Shown: piece by piece, positions 34,065-41,888 of the stretch | How the letters are laid out: the number at the start of each line of letters is the position of its first letter | Position numbering within the stretch: the stretch's first letter is position 1 | DNA from: SICV01 sp038045265 | GTDB taxonomy: Archaea; Nanobdellota; Nanobdellia; Pacearchaeales; GW2011-AR1 | NCBI GenBank assembly: GCA_038045265.1 | Contig: JBBSYL010000014.1 | Location: 1-64,000, forward strand | Direction of reading: 5' to 3' | DNA: 64,000 nt | Notes under the pieces: model-generated | Told to the model about the DNA's origin: nothing | Databases searched by the model: none | What the model saw: the letters and a program-made list of their open reading frames with translations, nothing else | Program-made: the position numbers and the translations under genes

Positions 34065-34639
34065 ATTCTTGAAATTAAAATATTTTTTTTAGTATAATTA
34101 ATGCACCATTTTATCATAAATTCTTCAAAAATGATGCTATTTTCAATTGGAACAATTATAGCTCCCTTACCTAGTGGCTTGGCGTTAGTATTTTTTATTA
34201 TCCCAGCCATCTTGTTCCTTCCGATAAGAGAATAAGTAAAACTGGTTTTCTTTGAATGATTAAGATTTTTTAATGTATAACTGAATAAAGAAAAACTTTC
34301 AAAACCTAACCTTTTAGATAAGCTTATTTTGTGAATTAAACTCTGTCCTTCAATTATTATTCCTTGTCTGGCAAAAAAAGAAGCATCAAATAAGTCAGAA
34401 ATATTAATAGACTCTATATGCACCTTCTTTACTTTAATTTTTAAAATATTTTTAAATTCATGTGATAATTGCATCCTCTTCTCTAAGCTCTCATTATTAA
34501 ATATTAAAGCAATATCTGTATCTTCTGGTTCAATTTTTCCTTTCACACCTGAACCGAAAATAACTATATCGAAAACATTATGCTTCTTAGCAAATGCTTT
34601 AGATTTTAATATTAAGAAGTCCAAATAATTCTCTGGCAT
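34061..34639 (-). CDS. MNT-type nucleotidyltransferase
   Basis: The minimal nucleotidyltransferase signature is IVIFGSGVKGKIEPEDTDIALIF (shown as GSGVKG then DTDIALIF; about residues 26-48), with both metal-binding acids of the D-x-D pair. The C-terminal 60 residues (FTYSLIGRNKMAGII ... KPLGKGAIIVPIE ... EFMIKWCINYTKKN) form an extra domain found in some archaeal members. Such proteins, with HEPN partners, act as AMP-transferring antitoxins. It overlaps the HEPN gene by 41 bases and the histone-like gene by 4. Confidence 0.8.
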   Translation of the reverse strand: MPENYLDFLILKSKAFAKKHNVFDIVIFGSGVKGKIEPEDTDIALIFNNESLEKRMQLSHEFKNILKIKVKKVHIESINISDLFDASFFARQGIIIEGQSLIHKISLSKRLGFESFSLFSYTLKNLNHSKKTSFTYSLIGRNKMAGIIKNTNAKPLGKGAIIVPIENSIIFEEFMIKWCINYTKKNILISRI

Positions 34640-34946
34640 CTTTTTTAAGCACCTCGCAAGCTTCTTTAGTTAATCTTTCTCTGTAACTTTTTTGATAAAA
34701 TTCGAAATCACTATCAATTTTTTTGTATAAATCTGGATAATCTCTTTCTAATATTCTAAATCTATCTGTATGACTTCTCGGAATAACACCTTTTTTCAAG
34801 TAAATATAATAATCAAGCAAACTAGCAAAACTTTTGAAATATAAAGTTCCAGAAGTATTGTAGTTTTCTTTCTTCTCGGCTTCTAAAGCTCCTTCATAGT
34901 ATTCTTTCGCATTCTCTAAAAGTATATCTTCCTCATTCTTATCCAT
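34599..34946 (-). CDS. HEPN-domain protein
   Basis: The start MDKNEEDILLENAK is preferred: it is an ATG about 26 bases from a TATA box, while the longer frame begins with a TTG. The sequence is all helical: AKEYYEGALEAEKKENYNTSGTLYFKSFASLLDYYIYLKKG, then IPRSHTDRFRILERDYP, then FYQKSYRERLTKEACEVLKK. The pattern, with R-x-H near the centre and YRER later, fits HEPN nuclease/antitoxin-partner domains. It pairs with the nucleotidyltransferase downstream. Confidence 0.75.
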   Translation of the reverse strand: MDKNEEDILLENAKEYYEGALEAEKKENYNTSGTLYFKSFASLLDYYIYLKKGVIPRSHTDRFRILERDYPDLYKKIDSDFEFYQKSYRERLTKEACEVLKKDARELFGLLNIKI

Positions 34947-35056
34947 TATATAATATAACAATTAATGCATATTTAAGCTTTTCTGTTATATAACATTTAC
35001 AGTTATATTATATAACTATTAATGCAAATTACTTACTTTATGTTATAATATATAAT
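34946..35056 (-). promoter_or_regulatory. Promoter with repeated TTATATAAC-like sites for the HEPN operon
   Basis: Four related AT palindromes lie here: at 34946-34959, GTTATATAAC at 34985-34994, GTTATATTATATAAC at 35002-35016, and a fourth near 35042-35056. One lies between the TATA box (ATATTTAA, 34969-34976) and the leaderless ATG; three lie upstream. The pattern suggests cooperative operators. Confidence 0.5.
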
Positions 35057-35096
35057 CTGTCCAAATTTGCCTAAATATACCTCAATAAAAATCTGC

Positions 35097-35987
35097 TTAT
35101 GAAAAAGAATATTCAATGACTACTCTTCCGTCTGCTCCATTACCGCTAGTATCTCCTCTTGCTCCAGTACTTCCCCCCATAGAATAAATAGTTCCTTTCT
35201 TTCCGCACTCAGTTGGACATATTGAACCAGCTGATCCAGTTATTTCAGTACCTCCAGCTACTCCAGGCACCCCATCGACAGTATCTCCCGCCACAGCCCC
35301 ATTTACACTTGTTGAAGTTCCTCCTGTACCTCCAACTAAATTAATATCTCCTCCACTACCCATTCCTCCTTGAGCGGCTACGCCTGTTGCTTGGTTATTA
35401 CCTCCAAAACCTCCAGTAGCTTTAAATGAAGTCGAACCAAACCAACTCATTCCACCATCAATTCCGTAAACGGGATTTGCTCCATAATTTCCAGCAACTC
35501 CTCCCGCACCAACTATAAAATCATAAGTTGTTCCAACAGAAACAGGGGTGATAACTTTCTCAGCATATCCTCCAGAACCCCCTCCATGAGATGCTCCTCC
35601 AGCAAATGCGCTATAACTTCCAGATGCCCCGCCACCGGCTCCCCAAACTTTGACTCTTATTTTACTTACTCCAGCAGGAACTTTCCACTGATAAGTTCCA
35701 GCAACATCATAGACCAATTGATTTGTAAAAGCCTGGGCGGTTGTCCCACTTTCTGCGCCAGTACTGCTTGTAATTATCTTTCCAGTAGATATCGCAGTAC
35801 TCAAATTAGTAACTGTACCATCTGGCAAAGTTATCTCAACTTCATCAGCAGAATGTCCGAACACGGCAGGAATTCCTCCTTGTTGGTTAGCATTATACGC
35901 CACTCCGATACCTATAACGCTTAATATCAAAAGCACAGAAACAGCAGTAAAAAAATACCTCTTCCTAACATTCACCTCAATCTTCAT
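35097..35987 (-). CDS. Secreted glycine-rich protein with FGHSADE motif
   Basis: The 296-residue protein has a signal peptide (FFTAVSVLLILSVIGIGVAY) and the shared motif AVFGHSADEVEIT. After a linker, TYQWKVPAGVSKIRVKVWGAGGG begins a glycine-rich beta domain (about residues 105-290, over a quarter Gly) of the type seen in secreted glycine-rich adhesins. It ends RVVIEYSFS. Three cysteines lie near SICPTECGKKG. Function unknown; adhesion is a guess. A single gene. Confidence 0.72.
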   Translation of the reverse strand: MKIEVNVRKRYFFTAVSVLLILSVIGIGVAYNANQQGGIPAVFGHSADEVEITLPDGTVTNLSTAISTGKIITSSTGAESGTTAQAFTNQLVYDVAGTYQWKVPAGVSKIRVKVWGAGGGASGSYSAFAGGASHGGGSGGYAEKVITPVSVGTTYDFIVGAGGVAGNYGANPVYGIDGGMSWFGSTSFKATGGFGGNNQATGVAAQGGMGSGGDINLVGGTGGTSTSVNGAVAGDTVDGVPGVAGGTEITGSAGSICPTECGKKGTIYSMGGSTGARGDTSGNGADGRVVIEYSFS

Positions 35988-36178
35988 GCTTTACTAAGAA
36001 AAAAGAACTATTTAAATATTGTTTAGCGAATGCCTACAACAAGTTAGAGTATCATAAAAATAAAACAAATTATTAAATCCTACAACAACCTAGCTTCATC
36101 ATACATGAGATAATTATTTCTTCTTTTTATTTAAAACTAATTTATTTTTATATTTCGCTCTCATTTTATAATAAATTC

Positions 36179-36493
36179 TCAATCTTCCAAGTCAAAGTGT
36201 ATTTCCCCACCTATCTTCGCAAATAGATTATAAAATACTGCAAACAATGCTCCTACAACTAATCCAAATATAACAGAAAGAATAAAAATTGCTCCAGCTC
36301 CAGCAAGTGCTAAATTAGTTCCGCTCAAGCCAGTTGTTTCTCCCCAGCTAAATGAAACTTCTGGAGCATTAAAAATATAAAAGAAAGCAATTATTCCTAA
36401 AATCAATCCAAGTAAAATACCAAAATAAATCCCCAGAACACTTAACTTTCCAATATGAAACTTTCTCACTATTATTGGTTCAACTTCACCCAT
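36179..36493 (-). CDS. Small membrane protein
   Basis: The start is set at MGEVEPIIVRKFHIGK; the ATG 12 bases upstream adds only MGAK. Three hydrophobic segments are seen (LSVLGIYFGILLGLILGIIAFFYIF, then LALAGAGAIFILSVIFGLVVGALFAVFYNLF). The N-terminus is cytosolic and basic; it ends in an acidic tail (IHFDLED). Function unknown. A 64-base insertion-like stretch just upstream repeats its start region. Confidence 0.6.
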   Translation of the reverse strand: MGEVEPIIVRKFHIGKLSVLGIYFGILLGLILGIIAFFYIFNAPEVSFSWGETTGLSGTNLALAGAGAIFILSVIFGLVVGALFAVFYNLFAKIGGEIHFDLED

Positions 36494-36559
36494 TTTTGCT
36501 CCCAAGCAAAAATTCTCGCTTTGCTAAACTTTCACAAAGTTTATCAACTTCACCCATTT
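36480..36559. repeat. Direct repeats flanking a 48-base double-hairpin stretch
   Basis: TCAACTTCACCCATTT occurs at 36480-36495 and again at 36544-36559. Between them are two perfect short hairpins: TTTTTGCT/AGCAAAAA (36493-36512) and AAACTTT/AAAGTTT (36526-36542). It looks like a small insertion that duplicated the start of the membrane protein gene. Confidence 0.6.
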
Positions 36560-36607
36560 AATATTCAATAAAAACAACTTTATAAATTCTATCTTTAAAT
36601 AAAATTC

Positions 36608-36890
36608 CTACTTTACTTCTTCCCTAACTCTTCTAACTATATTCATCAATCCTCTTACTCTTAATCTATCAACAGGAAGTTTTGTATTACTGCCTTGTTT
36701 GAAATAACTTCCAACAATTGCTCCATCTGCAACTCTAAGTTGTTCATAAACATTTGATTCATTCACTCCTGCCCCAACAAATAAAGGAAATTCACCTAGA
36801 TATGTTCTAAACTCTCTTAATTTAGAAATTGGAGTTTCAACCCCTGTCCCTTCCCCAGTTGTTACAATAACATCACATCTCGGCTTTGCT
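36608..36890 (-). pseudogene. BtpA-family protein, C-terminal fragment
   Basis: Residues KPRCDVIVTTGEGTGVETPISKLREFR and then PLFVGAGVNESNVYEQLRVADGAIVGSYFKQGS match the C-terminal half of BtpA/SgcQ TIM-barrel proteins. The N-terminal half is absent: upstream the frame runs into the start of a secreted LamG-type gene. Either a deletion fused two genes or the assembly joined them wrongly, near an AGCAAAGC stretch around 36881-36890. The frame itself is open further upstream, to 36946, but that part is probably not BtpA. Confidence 0.65.
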
Positions 36891-37184
36891 TCCAGAATCA
36901 TCCACATAACTAATGCCTGGCTGTGTTCCTGTATAAGCATTTCCATTATTCACATTCTTAACATCATTCACATTTCCCTCAAAATTATAATATGAAATCA
37001 GCTCGTTATACAAAGCATTTCCAGAATCAAATACAGTTCCAGCTGGACTTAACTGCACTTCTTTTTCTCCCCTAAAAACTTTCTTAAACCAATCACCAAT
37101 ATCACCAAATGAAAACGCAGAAACAGAAGAAATAGACAACATTACTACTAAAAATAATACTATATAAACCGCCCCTTTTCTCAT
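36873..37184 (-). pseudogene. Secreted LamG/concanavalin-like protein, N-terminal fragment
   Basis: A signal peptide (AVYIVLFLVVMLSISSVSAF) is followed by a short linker and LISYYNFEGNVNDVKNVNNGNAY, the first strands of a LamG/concanavalin-like domain (typical W/Y-x-F-x-G-x-x-x-D). It stops at SGSKAEM where the sequence changes into the BtpA fragment in another frame. The rest of the domain is missing. Broken by the same join as the neighbouring fragment. Confidence 0.62.
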
Positions 37185-37268
37185 CGATAAAACAGCAAAT
37201 TTACGTTTAAATAGTTAATTATAATTTTAGAATATTATATTTTATTATTAATTATCTTAATACGCTCT

Positions 37269-37375
37269 CAATATTAATATTGCTATTTTTCTTAATAGAT
37301 ATATAGAGGTATAATTAATACCATCTTTATGATATTTAACACATAATATTCTATTATAATACCATTATTATGGTA
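37269..37375. promoter_or_regulatory. Palindromes upstream of the second HEPN/nucleotidyltransferase module
   Basis: Three inverted repeats: CAATATTAATATTG (37269-37282), GGTAT...ATACC (37308-37322) and TACCAT...ATGGTA (37360-37375). The TATA-like GATATAAAAA (37385-37394) and leaderless ATG at 37416 follow. The 230-base region has no gene. Confidence 0.5.
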
Positions 37376-37415
37376 AAATAGAAAGATATAAAAACTCTAA
37401 TAATCTAAGAAACGT

Positions 37416-37904
37416 ATGGGTATGGAGGGCTATCTTAAGGAAGGAATAATAAATAAAATAGTTGAAACTGAAGTAGGAAGATACATAAATTTCTTTACAG
37501 ACTCATATAAAGAAAACTTAGAACATTGCAAAGCCAATCTAACTAATTTTCCAAGATGGAGTATCATCTCAGGATATTACGCAATGCATGATATTACTAA
37601 ACTACTTTTAGCAAGGAAGTTCAGCATAAAAGTAGATGCAAAAGTTCATAAAACAGTAATAAAGATAATGGAAGAAATAACTAAAGATAAAGAACTATTG
37701 CGCCTTTTAGAGGTTGGATTTGAAGAATTTAAGCAAATGGCTTCGGACTTATTTGAAGCAAGAGAGGAAAGGCAAAAAGCTCAATATTACACAGGCACAG
37801 AATTTATGAAAGAAAAATACAAAGAAAGAGCAAAAACCTTTCTAAACAATACGGTTGAACCATATCTAAATAAAATAAAAAAGCTTATAGAAAATGAAAT
37901 CTAA
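37416..37904 (+). CDS. HEPN-domain protein
   Basis: The protein (162 residues) is all helical. SGYYAMHDITKLLLARKFSIKVDAKVHKTVIKIMEEI matches the conserved core of archaeal HEPN proteins (tyrosine-rich helix, then long helix and an H-x-T pattern), and it ends EPYLNKIKKLIENEI. It overlaps the nucleotidyltransferase gene by 11 bases. HEPN proteins of such pairs are RNA-cutting toxins. A second ATG (MEGYLK) two codons in is possible. Confidence 0.78.
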   Translation: MGMEGYLKEGIINKIVETEVGRYINFFTDSYKENLEHCKANLTNFPRWSIISGYYAMHDITKLLLARKFSIKVDAKVHKTVIKIMEEITKDKELLRLLEVGFEEFKQMASDLFEAREERQKAQYYTGTEFMKEKYKERAKTFLNNTVEPYLNKIKKLIENEI

Positions 37905-38472
37905 TACATTTGACAAAAACATTGTGAAAGTACTATCATTCCTATTAATTAGTCCTGGCTCTAGATATAAGAGAAAAGAATTAAAAGATAAAACAAAAAT
38001 GAATAACGTCCCACTTGATAATACCCTAAAGAAACTAAAATCTTTAAAAATAATAGAAGAAAAAAAGAATATTATCAGTTTAAACTTAATTGAAGAAGAG
38101 AATAAAGAAATATTTAATATAATCTCAAGAGAATACAAATCATTTAACTTGCCATATAATATATTCAATATCCTTGTCGAAATATCAGAAAAGTTGTCAA
38201 AAATAAATGAGATTAACGAAGCTATTTTATTTGGTAGCTATTCCAAGTTAATTTACACAGATAAATCTGATATTGACATAGTAATAATATTTAAAGATAA
38301 AATAAAAAAGATGAATATTAAAGAAAAGCAAATTAACAATGAAATAAGAAAAATATCAAAAAAAAGCAATAAAGATATTCAACTTCATTTTTTCTCTGTA
38401 AAAGACATAAAAGAAAACAAATCAGACCCACTAATCAAGGACATTTTAAGAAATGGCAAGAAAATACTTTAA
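37894..38472 (+). CDS. Winged-helix plus MNT nucleotidyltransferase
   Basis: Residues 1-75 look like a winged helix (VKVLSFLLISPGSRYKRKELKDKTKMNNVPLDNTLKKLKSLKII), and residues 108-140 carry the nucleotidyltransferase signature EAILFGSYSKLIYTDKSDIDIVIIF (in parts: GSYSK, SDIDIVIIF). This combination supplies DNA binding and the AMP-transferring antitoxin activity in one protein. It overlaps the HEPN gene. Role in the pair inferred from family knowledge. Confidence 0.83.
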   Translation: MKSNTFDKNIVKVLSFLLISPGSRYKRKELKDKTKMNNVPLDNTLKKLKSLKIIEEKKNIISLNLIEEENKEIFNIISREYKSFNLPYNIFNILVEISEKLSKINEINEAILFGSYSKLIYTDKSDIDIVIIFKDKIKKMNIKEKQINNEIRKISKKSNKDIQLHFFSVKDIKENKSDPLIKDILRNGKKIL

Positions 38473-38555
38473 CAACTCCTAATCTTCTTAACTTTTCAAT
38501 TAATATTTCCTCTAATCATTTTAAGATACATAAAGAACAAAATAACATTATGCTT

Positions 38556-39023
38556 CTAGAACGGCGCTTCAGATATTATTCCTGGAGAAGATTCGTCAGG
38601 TACAACTGGTTCTTCAGGAGGGCAACCCCATTCAAGCGGAGTAAAGCCATCAGGACAAAAATCTATAGGCGAATCAAGACTATCAAGACTATCAAGCCTA
38701 TCATCTGTGCACGAAGCATAACATGTAGCCTCATCAGCACTTGTTCTTTCAACACAATCAGTAATGGGCGCAAAATAAGCAACCCTGCAATCATCCTGCT
38801 CTTGTTTAGTAGCAAAGTTACCACATGCAGCGAGGGTAATCGCCCCATCTTCAGGATAACAAGCCTGTCTAGCCACACTAAAATCATCAGTACAACTATC
38901 TATACACATTTGACGATTACTAGGACTCAATAAAACTCCAGGTTTATAGAACAACAAAACTAATATTATAACAAGCAAAATTCCAATTACCCAGTTTTTC
39001 CACGAACCATTACCTCTCTTCAT
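38556..39023 (-). CDS. Membrane-anchored cysteine-rich extracellular protein
   Basis: The 155-residue protein has one N-terminal membrane helix (WVIGILLVIILVLLFY) followed by an outside part with 10 cysteines (CIDSCTDDF ... ACYPED ... CGNF ... DCRVAY ... DCVERT ... TCYASCTDD ... FCPDGF ... GCPPEE), spaced for disulfide bonds. A short direct repeat codes LDSLDSLDS. No family recognised. It is a single gene. Confidence 0.65.
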   Translation of the reverse strand: MKRGNGSWKNWVIGILLVIILVLLFYKPGVLLSPSNRQMCIDSCTDDFSVARQACYPEDGAITLAACGNFATKQEQDDCRVAYFAPITDCVERTSADEATCYASCTDDRLDSLDSLDSPIDFCPDGFTPLEWGCPPEEPVVPDESSPGIISEAPF

Positions 39024-39090
39024 AGAAACTACTGTTATTTTATCTATTTAAATATTATCTTGCAAAACTCTCCACAATCAAACAATAAAA

Positions 39091-39119
39091 TTTAAATACT
39101 TGGTTATATCAATCTAACC
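39091..39119 (+). promoter_or_regulatory. TATA box and inverted repeat of the second AbrB/PIN module
   Basis: TTTAAATA (39091-39098) is followed by GGTTA (39102-39106) and TAACC (39115-39119), ending one base before the leaderless ATG. It has the same layout as the paralogous module at 15.9 kb, with a different operator sequence. Confidence 0.55.
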
Positions 39120-39347
39120 ATGATAGAAGCAGAGGTAAAATTAAAACGCTGGGGAAGATCATTTGGAATAGTTGTGCCTATGGAAAAAGTAAGAGAAGCA
39201 GGACTAAAAGAGAATGAATTGCTTAATATGTCTCTAGCAAGAAAAAATAATCCATTTCTAGATAACTTTGGGATACTTAAAAGAAAAAATAGAAAGAATA
39301 CAAAACAGTTACTAAAAGAAATTAGAAAAGAAGGATGGGATGAATAA
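39120..39347 (+). CDS. vapB: AbrB-type VapB antitoxin
   Basis: A 75-residue protein with an AbrB/SpoVT fold (EVKLKRWGRSFGIVVPMEKVREAGL) and a basic toxin-binding tail. It is a paralogue of the antitoxin at 15.6 kb (shared KLKRWG-S-F-I-V-P). It overlaps the toxin start by 8 bases. Confidence 0.87.
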   Translation: MIEAEVKLKRWGRSFGIVVPMEKVREAGLKENELLNMSLARKNNPFLDNFGILKRKNRKNTKQLLKEIRKEGWDE

Positions 39348-39705
39348 CAGATATTTCTTCGACAGCTATGCATTATTTGAGATAGCATATGGTAATGAAA
39401 AGTATATGCCCTATGCGATGACTGGAGGAGTTACCTCTGTATTTAACATAGCTGAACTAAATTATGGATTAAAAAAAGAGAAAACAAAGGACGAAGCGGA
39501 TAAAATAACTGATGAATTCAAGACAAATACAGTAAAAGTCACTTGGGAAAGCATAAAAAAGGCTATGGATTTAAAGACAAAACATAGAAATCTTTCAATA
39601 CCTGATGCAATTGGGTACGTAACTGCTAAAAGTCTAGGTATAAAGTTTCTAACTGGAGATGAAGATTTCAAAGACTTTGAAAATGTGGAATTTGTTAAAA
39701 AGTAG
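39340..39705 (+). CDS. vapC: VapC-type PIN-domain toxin
   Basis: PIN acidic residues are visible in YFFDSYALFE, NIAELNYG, SIPDAIGYV and FLTGDEDFKD. Length 121 residues. Its C-terminal GIKFLTGDEDFKDFENVEFVK is close to that of the toxin at 15.3 kb. It is convergent with the deoxyhypusine synthase gene without a gap. Confidence 0.9.
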   Translation: MNNRYFFDSYALFEIAYGNEKYMPYAMTGGVTSVFNIAELNYGLKKEKTKDEADKITDEFKTNTVKVTWESIKKAMDLKTKHRNLSIPDAIGYVTAKSLGIKFLTGDEDFKDFENVEFVKK

Positions 39706-40695
39706 TCAATAGTTTTGCGAAGCAAAACTCTCAGCAACCAAAATAGGAAAAACAATCGTCGCATCTGCAAATACCTTAACAGATTCTGCATTAGGCAATA
39801 TCTTACCCCAACTAATTGCCTCTTCAGGCAATGCTCCAGCATCACTCCCGTCATATTCCTGTGCAGTATTAATATACACAGCATAATCTAATCCGTTTCT
39901 TAACATATTTGCATTAAGGATAGCGTGTTTCACAACTCCTGCTCCAAGAATTATCGCTCCGCTCTTCTTCAATCCAATTGTTGAATCATTTAATCTTCTT
40001 ATATCTTCAACTATATCTATCTTAAAATCGCTGTGTTTGAACTGTGAAAAATATATATTGTCTCCAAGTGCTCCATCTTGCAATGCTGGACAATATATAG
40101 GAATTTTATTCTTCCACGCCCAATAACATATACTCTCTTCATTATTTATCTTCTCTCCAAGTTTCCATATCAAATCACTTGCACATATTATCTTCCCAGT
40201 TTTCTTCTGTTCAGAATAAATTTCATCCAACACAGAAGACATAAACTTTTCAAATTTTACATATAATTCATTTCCAGCAAATATATTTCCTATTCTATTT
40301 ATCCCTTTTTCACGCAACTCCTTTCCATTTGCTCTAAAGTCACCCAATTTAAAATCACCTAAACATTTTATTATATCCTCTTCAATTCCTCCAGCAGTTG
40401 TGACAAGCACATTTACCTTTTTATGTTCAACAAGCCATCTTATCACTTCTCTCAATCCGCTACTTACCATATTTGAAGTATATCCTAGAAATATTGTTGC
40501 TTTATCAGAAATCATTTTATTTGTTATCTCTATTGCTCTAGAAAGATGAGATGCTTGAAAGCCACAATTTTTGTAACTCTCAACTATTTTTTTATAATCT
40601 ATCCCATCATTAAAATCGTATCCTCTAATACTCTCTCCAGATACCTCTTCGCTCTTTCTAAGCAAATTCTTCCTTGCTACTTCTTCATTATTCAT
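39706..40695 (-). CDS. dys: Deoxyhypusine synthase
   Basis: Deoxyhypusine synthase transfers an aminobutyl group from spermidine to a lysine of aIF5A. Seen: the NAD-binding region FLGYTSNMVSSGLREVIRWLVEH, VTTAGGIEEDIIKCLGDF, and catalytic-lysine region PEEAISWGKI (the K after W-G). Length 329 residues is normal. A hairpin-forming sequence codes the last residues (SFASQNY). No aIF5A gene is in the window. Confidence 0.95.
   Translation of the reverse strand: MNNEEVARKNLLRKSEEVSGESIRGYDFNDGIDYKKIVESYKNCGFQASHLSRAIEITNKMISDKATIFLGYTSNMVSSGLREVIRWLVEHKKVNVLVTTAGGIEEDIIKCLGDFKLGDFRANGKELREKGINRIGNIFAGNELYVKFEKFMSSVLDEIYSEQKKTGKIICASDLIWKLGEKINNEESICYWAWKNKIPIYCPALQDGALGDNIYFSQFKHSDFKIDIVEDIRRLNDSTIGLKKSGAIILGAGVVKHAILNANMLRNGLDYAVYINTAQEYDGSDAGALPEEAISWGKILPNAESVKVFADATIVFPILVAESFASQNY
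39711..39729. terminator. Perfect 8-bp hairpin at a convergent gene junction
   Basis: AGTTTTGC-GAA-GCAAAACT lies inside the last codons of dys, directly past the end of the opposing PIN gene. It could aid termination or RNA stability for either gene. Confidence 0.4.
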
Positions 40696-40778
40696 ATAAA
40701 AACAACAAAAAATGCCCTTATAAAGCTTAACAATTACCGAACATAAACCTATTTAACCTATATTTAATATAAATTGGG

Positions 40779-41888
40779 ATGAAAAAAGAGACTGCACTTG
40801 CACTGATAATTTCATGCACCATCATCGCCCTTACCATAATAGGCGTATTAATAATAAAAAATGTTCAACTAAGTCCCCAATCTGTTCAACCCATATGTAA
40901 TACCCTGAAATTCTCAAGCCCCTCAGCAATAAATCTTGTCTTCTTTGCTGAAAAAGAAAAAGCAGAAAAATACTCCGAAGCTTTATTTGATATTTATCCA
41001 TTAAATAAGAATAAGGATTCATTCAATATATATTACATAACTGACAACATTGAATGCGAGCTATACAAAAATGCCGCATTATTCTGCCATTCAAGAGAAT
41101 TGATAAAAAAAGCTGCTACCTGCCCAAATGATTATATATTTGTCTTAAAAAGTCATGCATCATCTATAAGAAGTTCTTCCTATCTAAATGTATTAAGCAT
41201 AAACACAAATCATCCTTTATCAGTCATAGCCCATGAATTCGGACACGCATTTGCAAATCTTGCAGAAGAATACACTCCTGCCAAGCTCCCTTCAGGTGTT
41301 AAGAACTGCGTCGAATCATGCCCTGAATTTAATGGATTAGACGAGGGTTGCTTTCAAGGATGTTCTACAAACAATTACTATCGTTCTATAGATTCTGGAA
41401 TAATGCGCTCCCTCCATTCACCTAAATTCGGAAAATTCAATGAAATCCTAATAGAAAATAGAATATCAAAAGACAAGCAACAAATAACCGGTCTTGCCAT
41501 CTCAACAGAACCTCAATGCGAAAATCAATTTTTCCATGTAATAAAGGGTTCATATTCCAAGCCGGCTGGAATAACTATCAAGGAAAAAACAGTTGAGCAG
41601 GGATGCATAGGAACCAACGGCGGTCAACAATTCACATATAAAATAAAAGACTCCTCAAATAACTATATTTCTTCTGATTCATTTAATCCTGAATTGATTT
41701 TCACAGATGCGCAGACAGAAGGTCAGGCCCTTTTATCTGGAGAAACAGACAATTATGAAGGGGAATTCTACTTGAAAGTGCAAAATATGCCTGATTCAAA
41801 TTATCTTGAAATATTCGACAACGAAAATAAATTAATAAAACAAACATCATTAAAACCAATAAGAGATGATAGACCATGCAAAATATAA
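40779..41888 (+). CDS. Secreted zinc metallopeptidase (M64-like)
   Basis: The 369-residue protein has an N-terminal membrane/signal segment (residues 5-27) and a zinc motif HEFGHAF (H152-H156) with further acids in LAEEY, the pattern of M64/IgA-peptidase-like enzymes. Later SGIMRS supplies a likely Met-turn. Disulfides are likely (CVESCPEF ... GCFQGCS). The C-terminal 100 residues look beta-rich. It overlaps the pilin-like gene by 13 bases. It resembles the peptidase at 60 kb in the zinc region. Confidence 0.8.
   Translation: MKKETALALIISCTIIALTIIGVLIIKNVQLSPQSVQPICNTLKFSSPSAINLVFFAEKEKAEKYSEALFDIYPLNKNKDSFNIYYITDNIECELYKNAALFCHSRELIKKAATCPNDYIFVLKSHASSIRSSSYLNVLSINTNHPLSVIAHEFGHAFANLAEEYTPAKLPSGVKNCVESCPEFNGLDEGCFQGCSTNNYYRSIDSGIMRSLHSPKFGKFNEILIENRISKDKQQITGLAISTEPQCENQFFHVIKGSYSKPAGITIKEKTVEQGCIGTNGGQQFTYKIKDSSNNYISSDSFNPELIFTDAQTEGQALLSGETDNYEGEFYLKVQNMPDSNYLEIFDNENKLIKQTSLKPIRDDRPCKI

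Noticed and set aside
34599..34961. Longer form of the HEPN protein starting with TTG
   Set aside because: The ATG at 34946 fits the TATA box distance; the extra residues would be MLYYI and cross the operator.
38550..38933. A + strand frame over the cysteine-rich protein gene
   Set aside because: The opposite strand has a membrane helix and regular cysteine pattern; the + strand frame is Arg/Ile/Thr-rich shadow.
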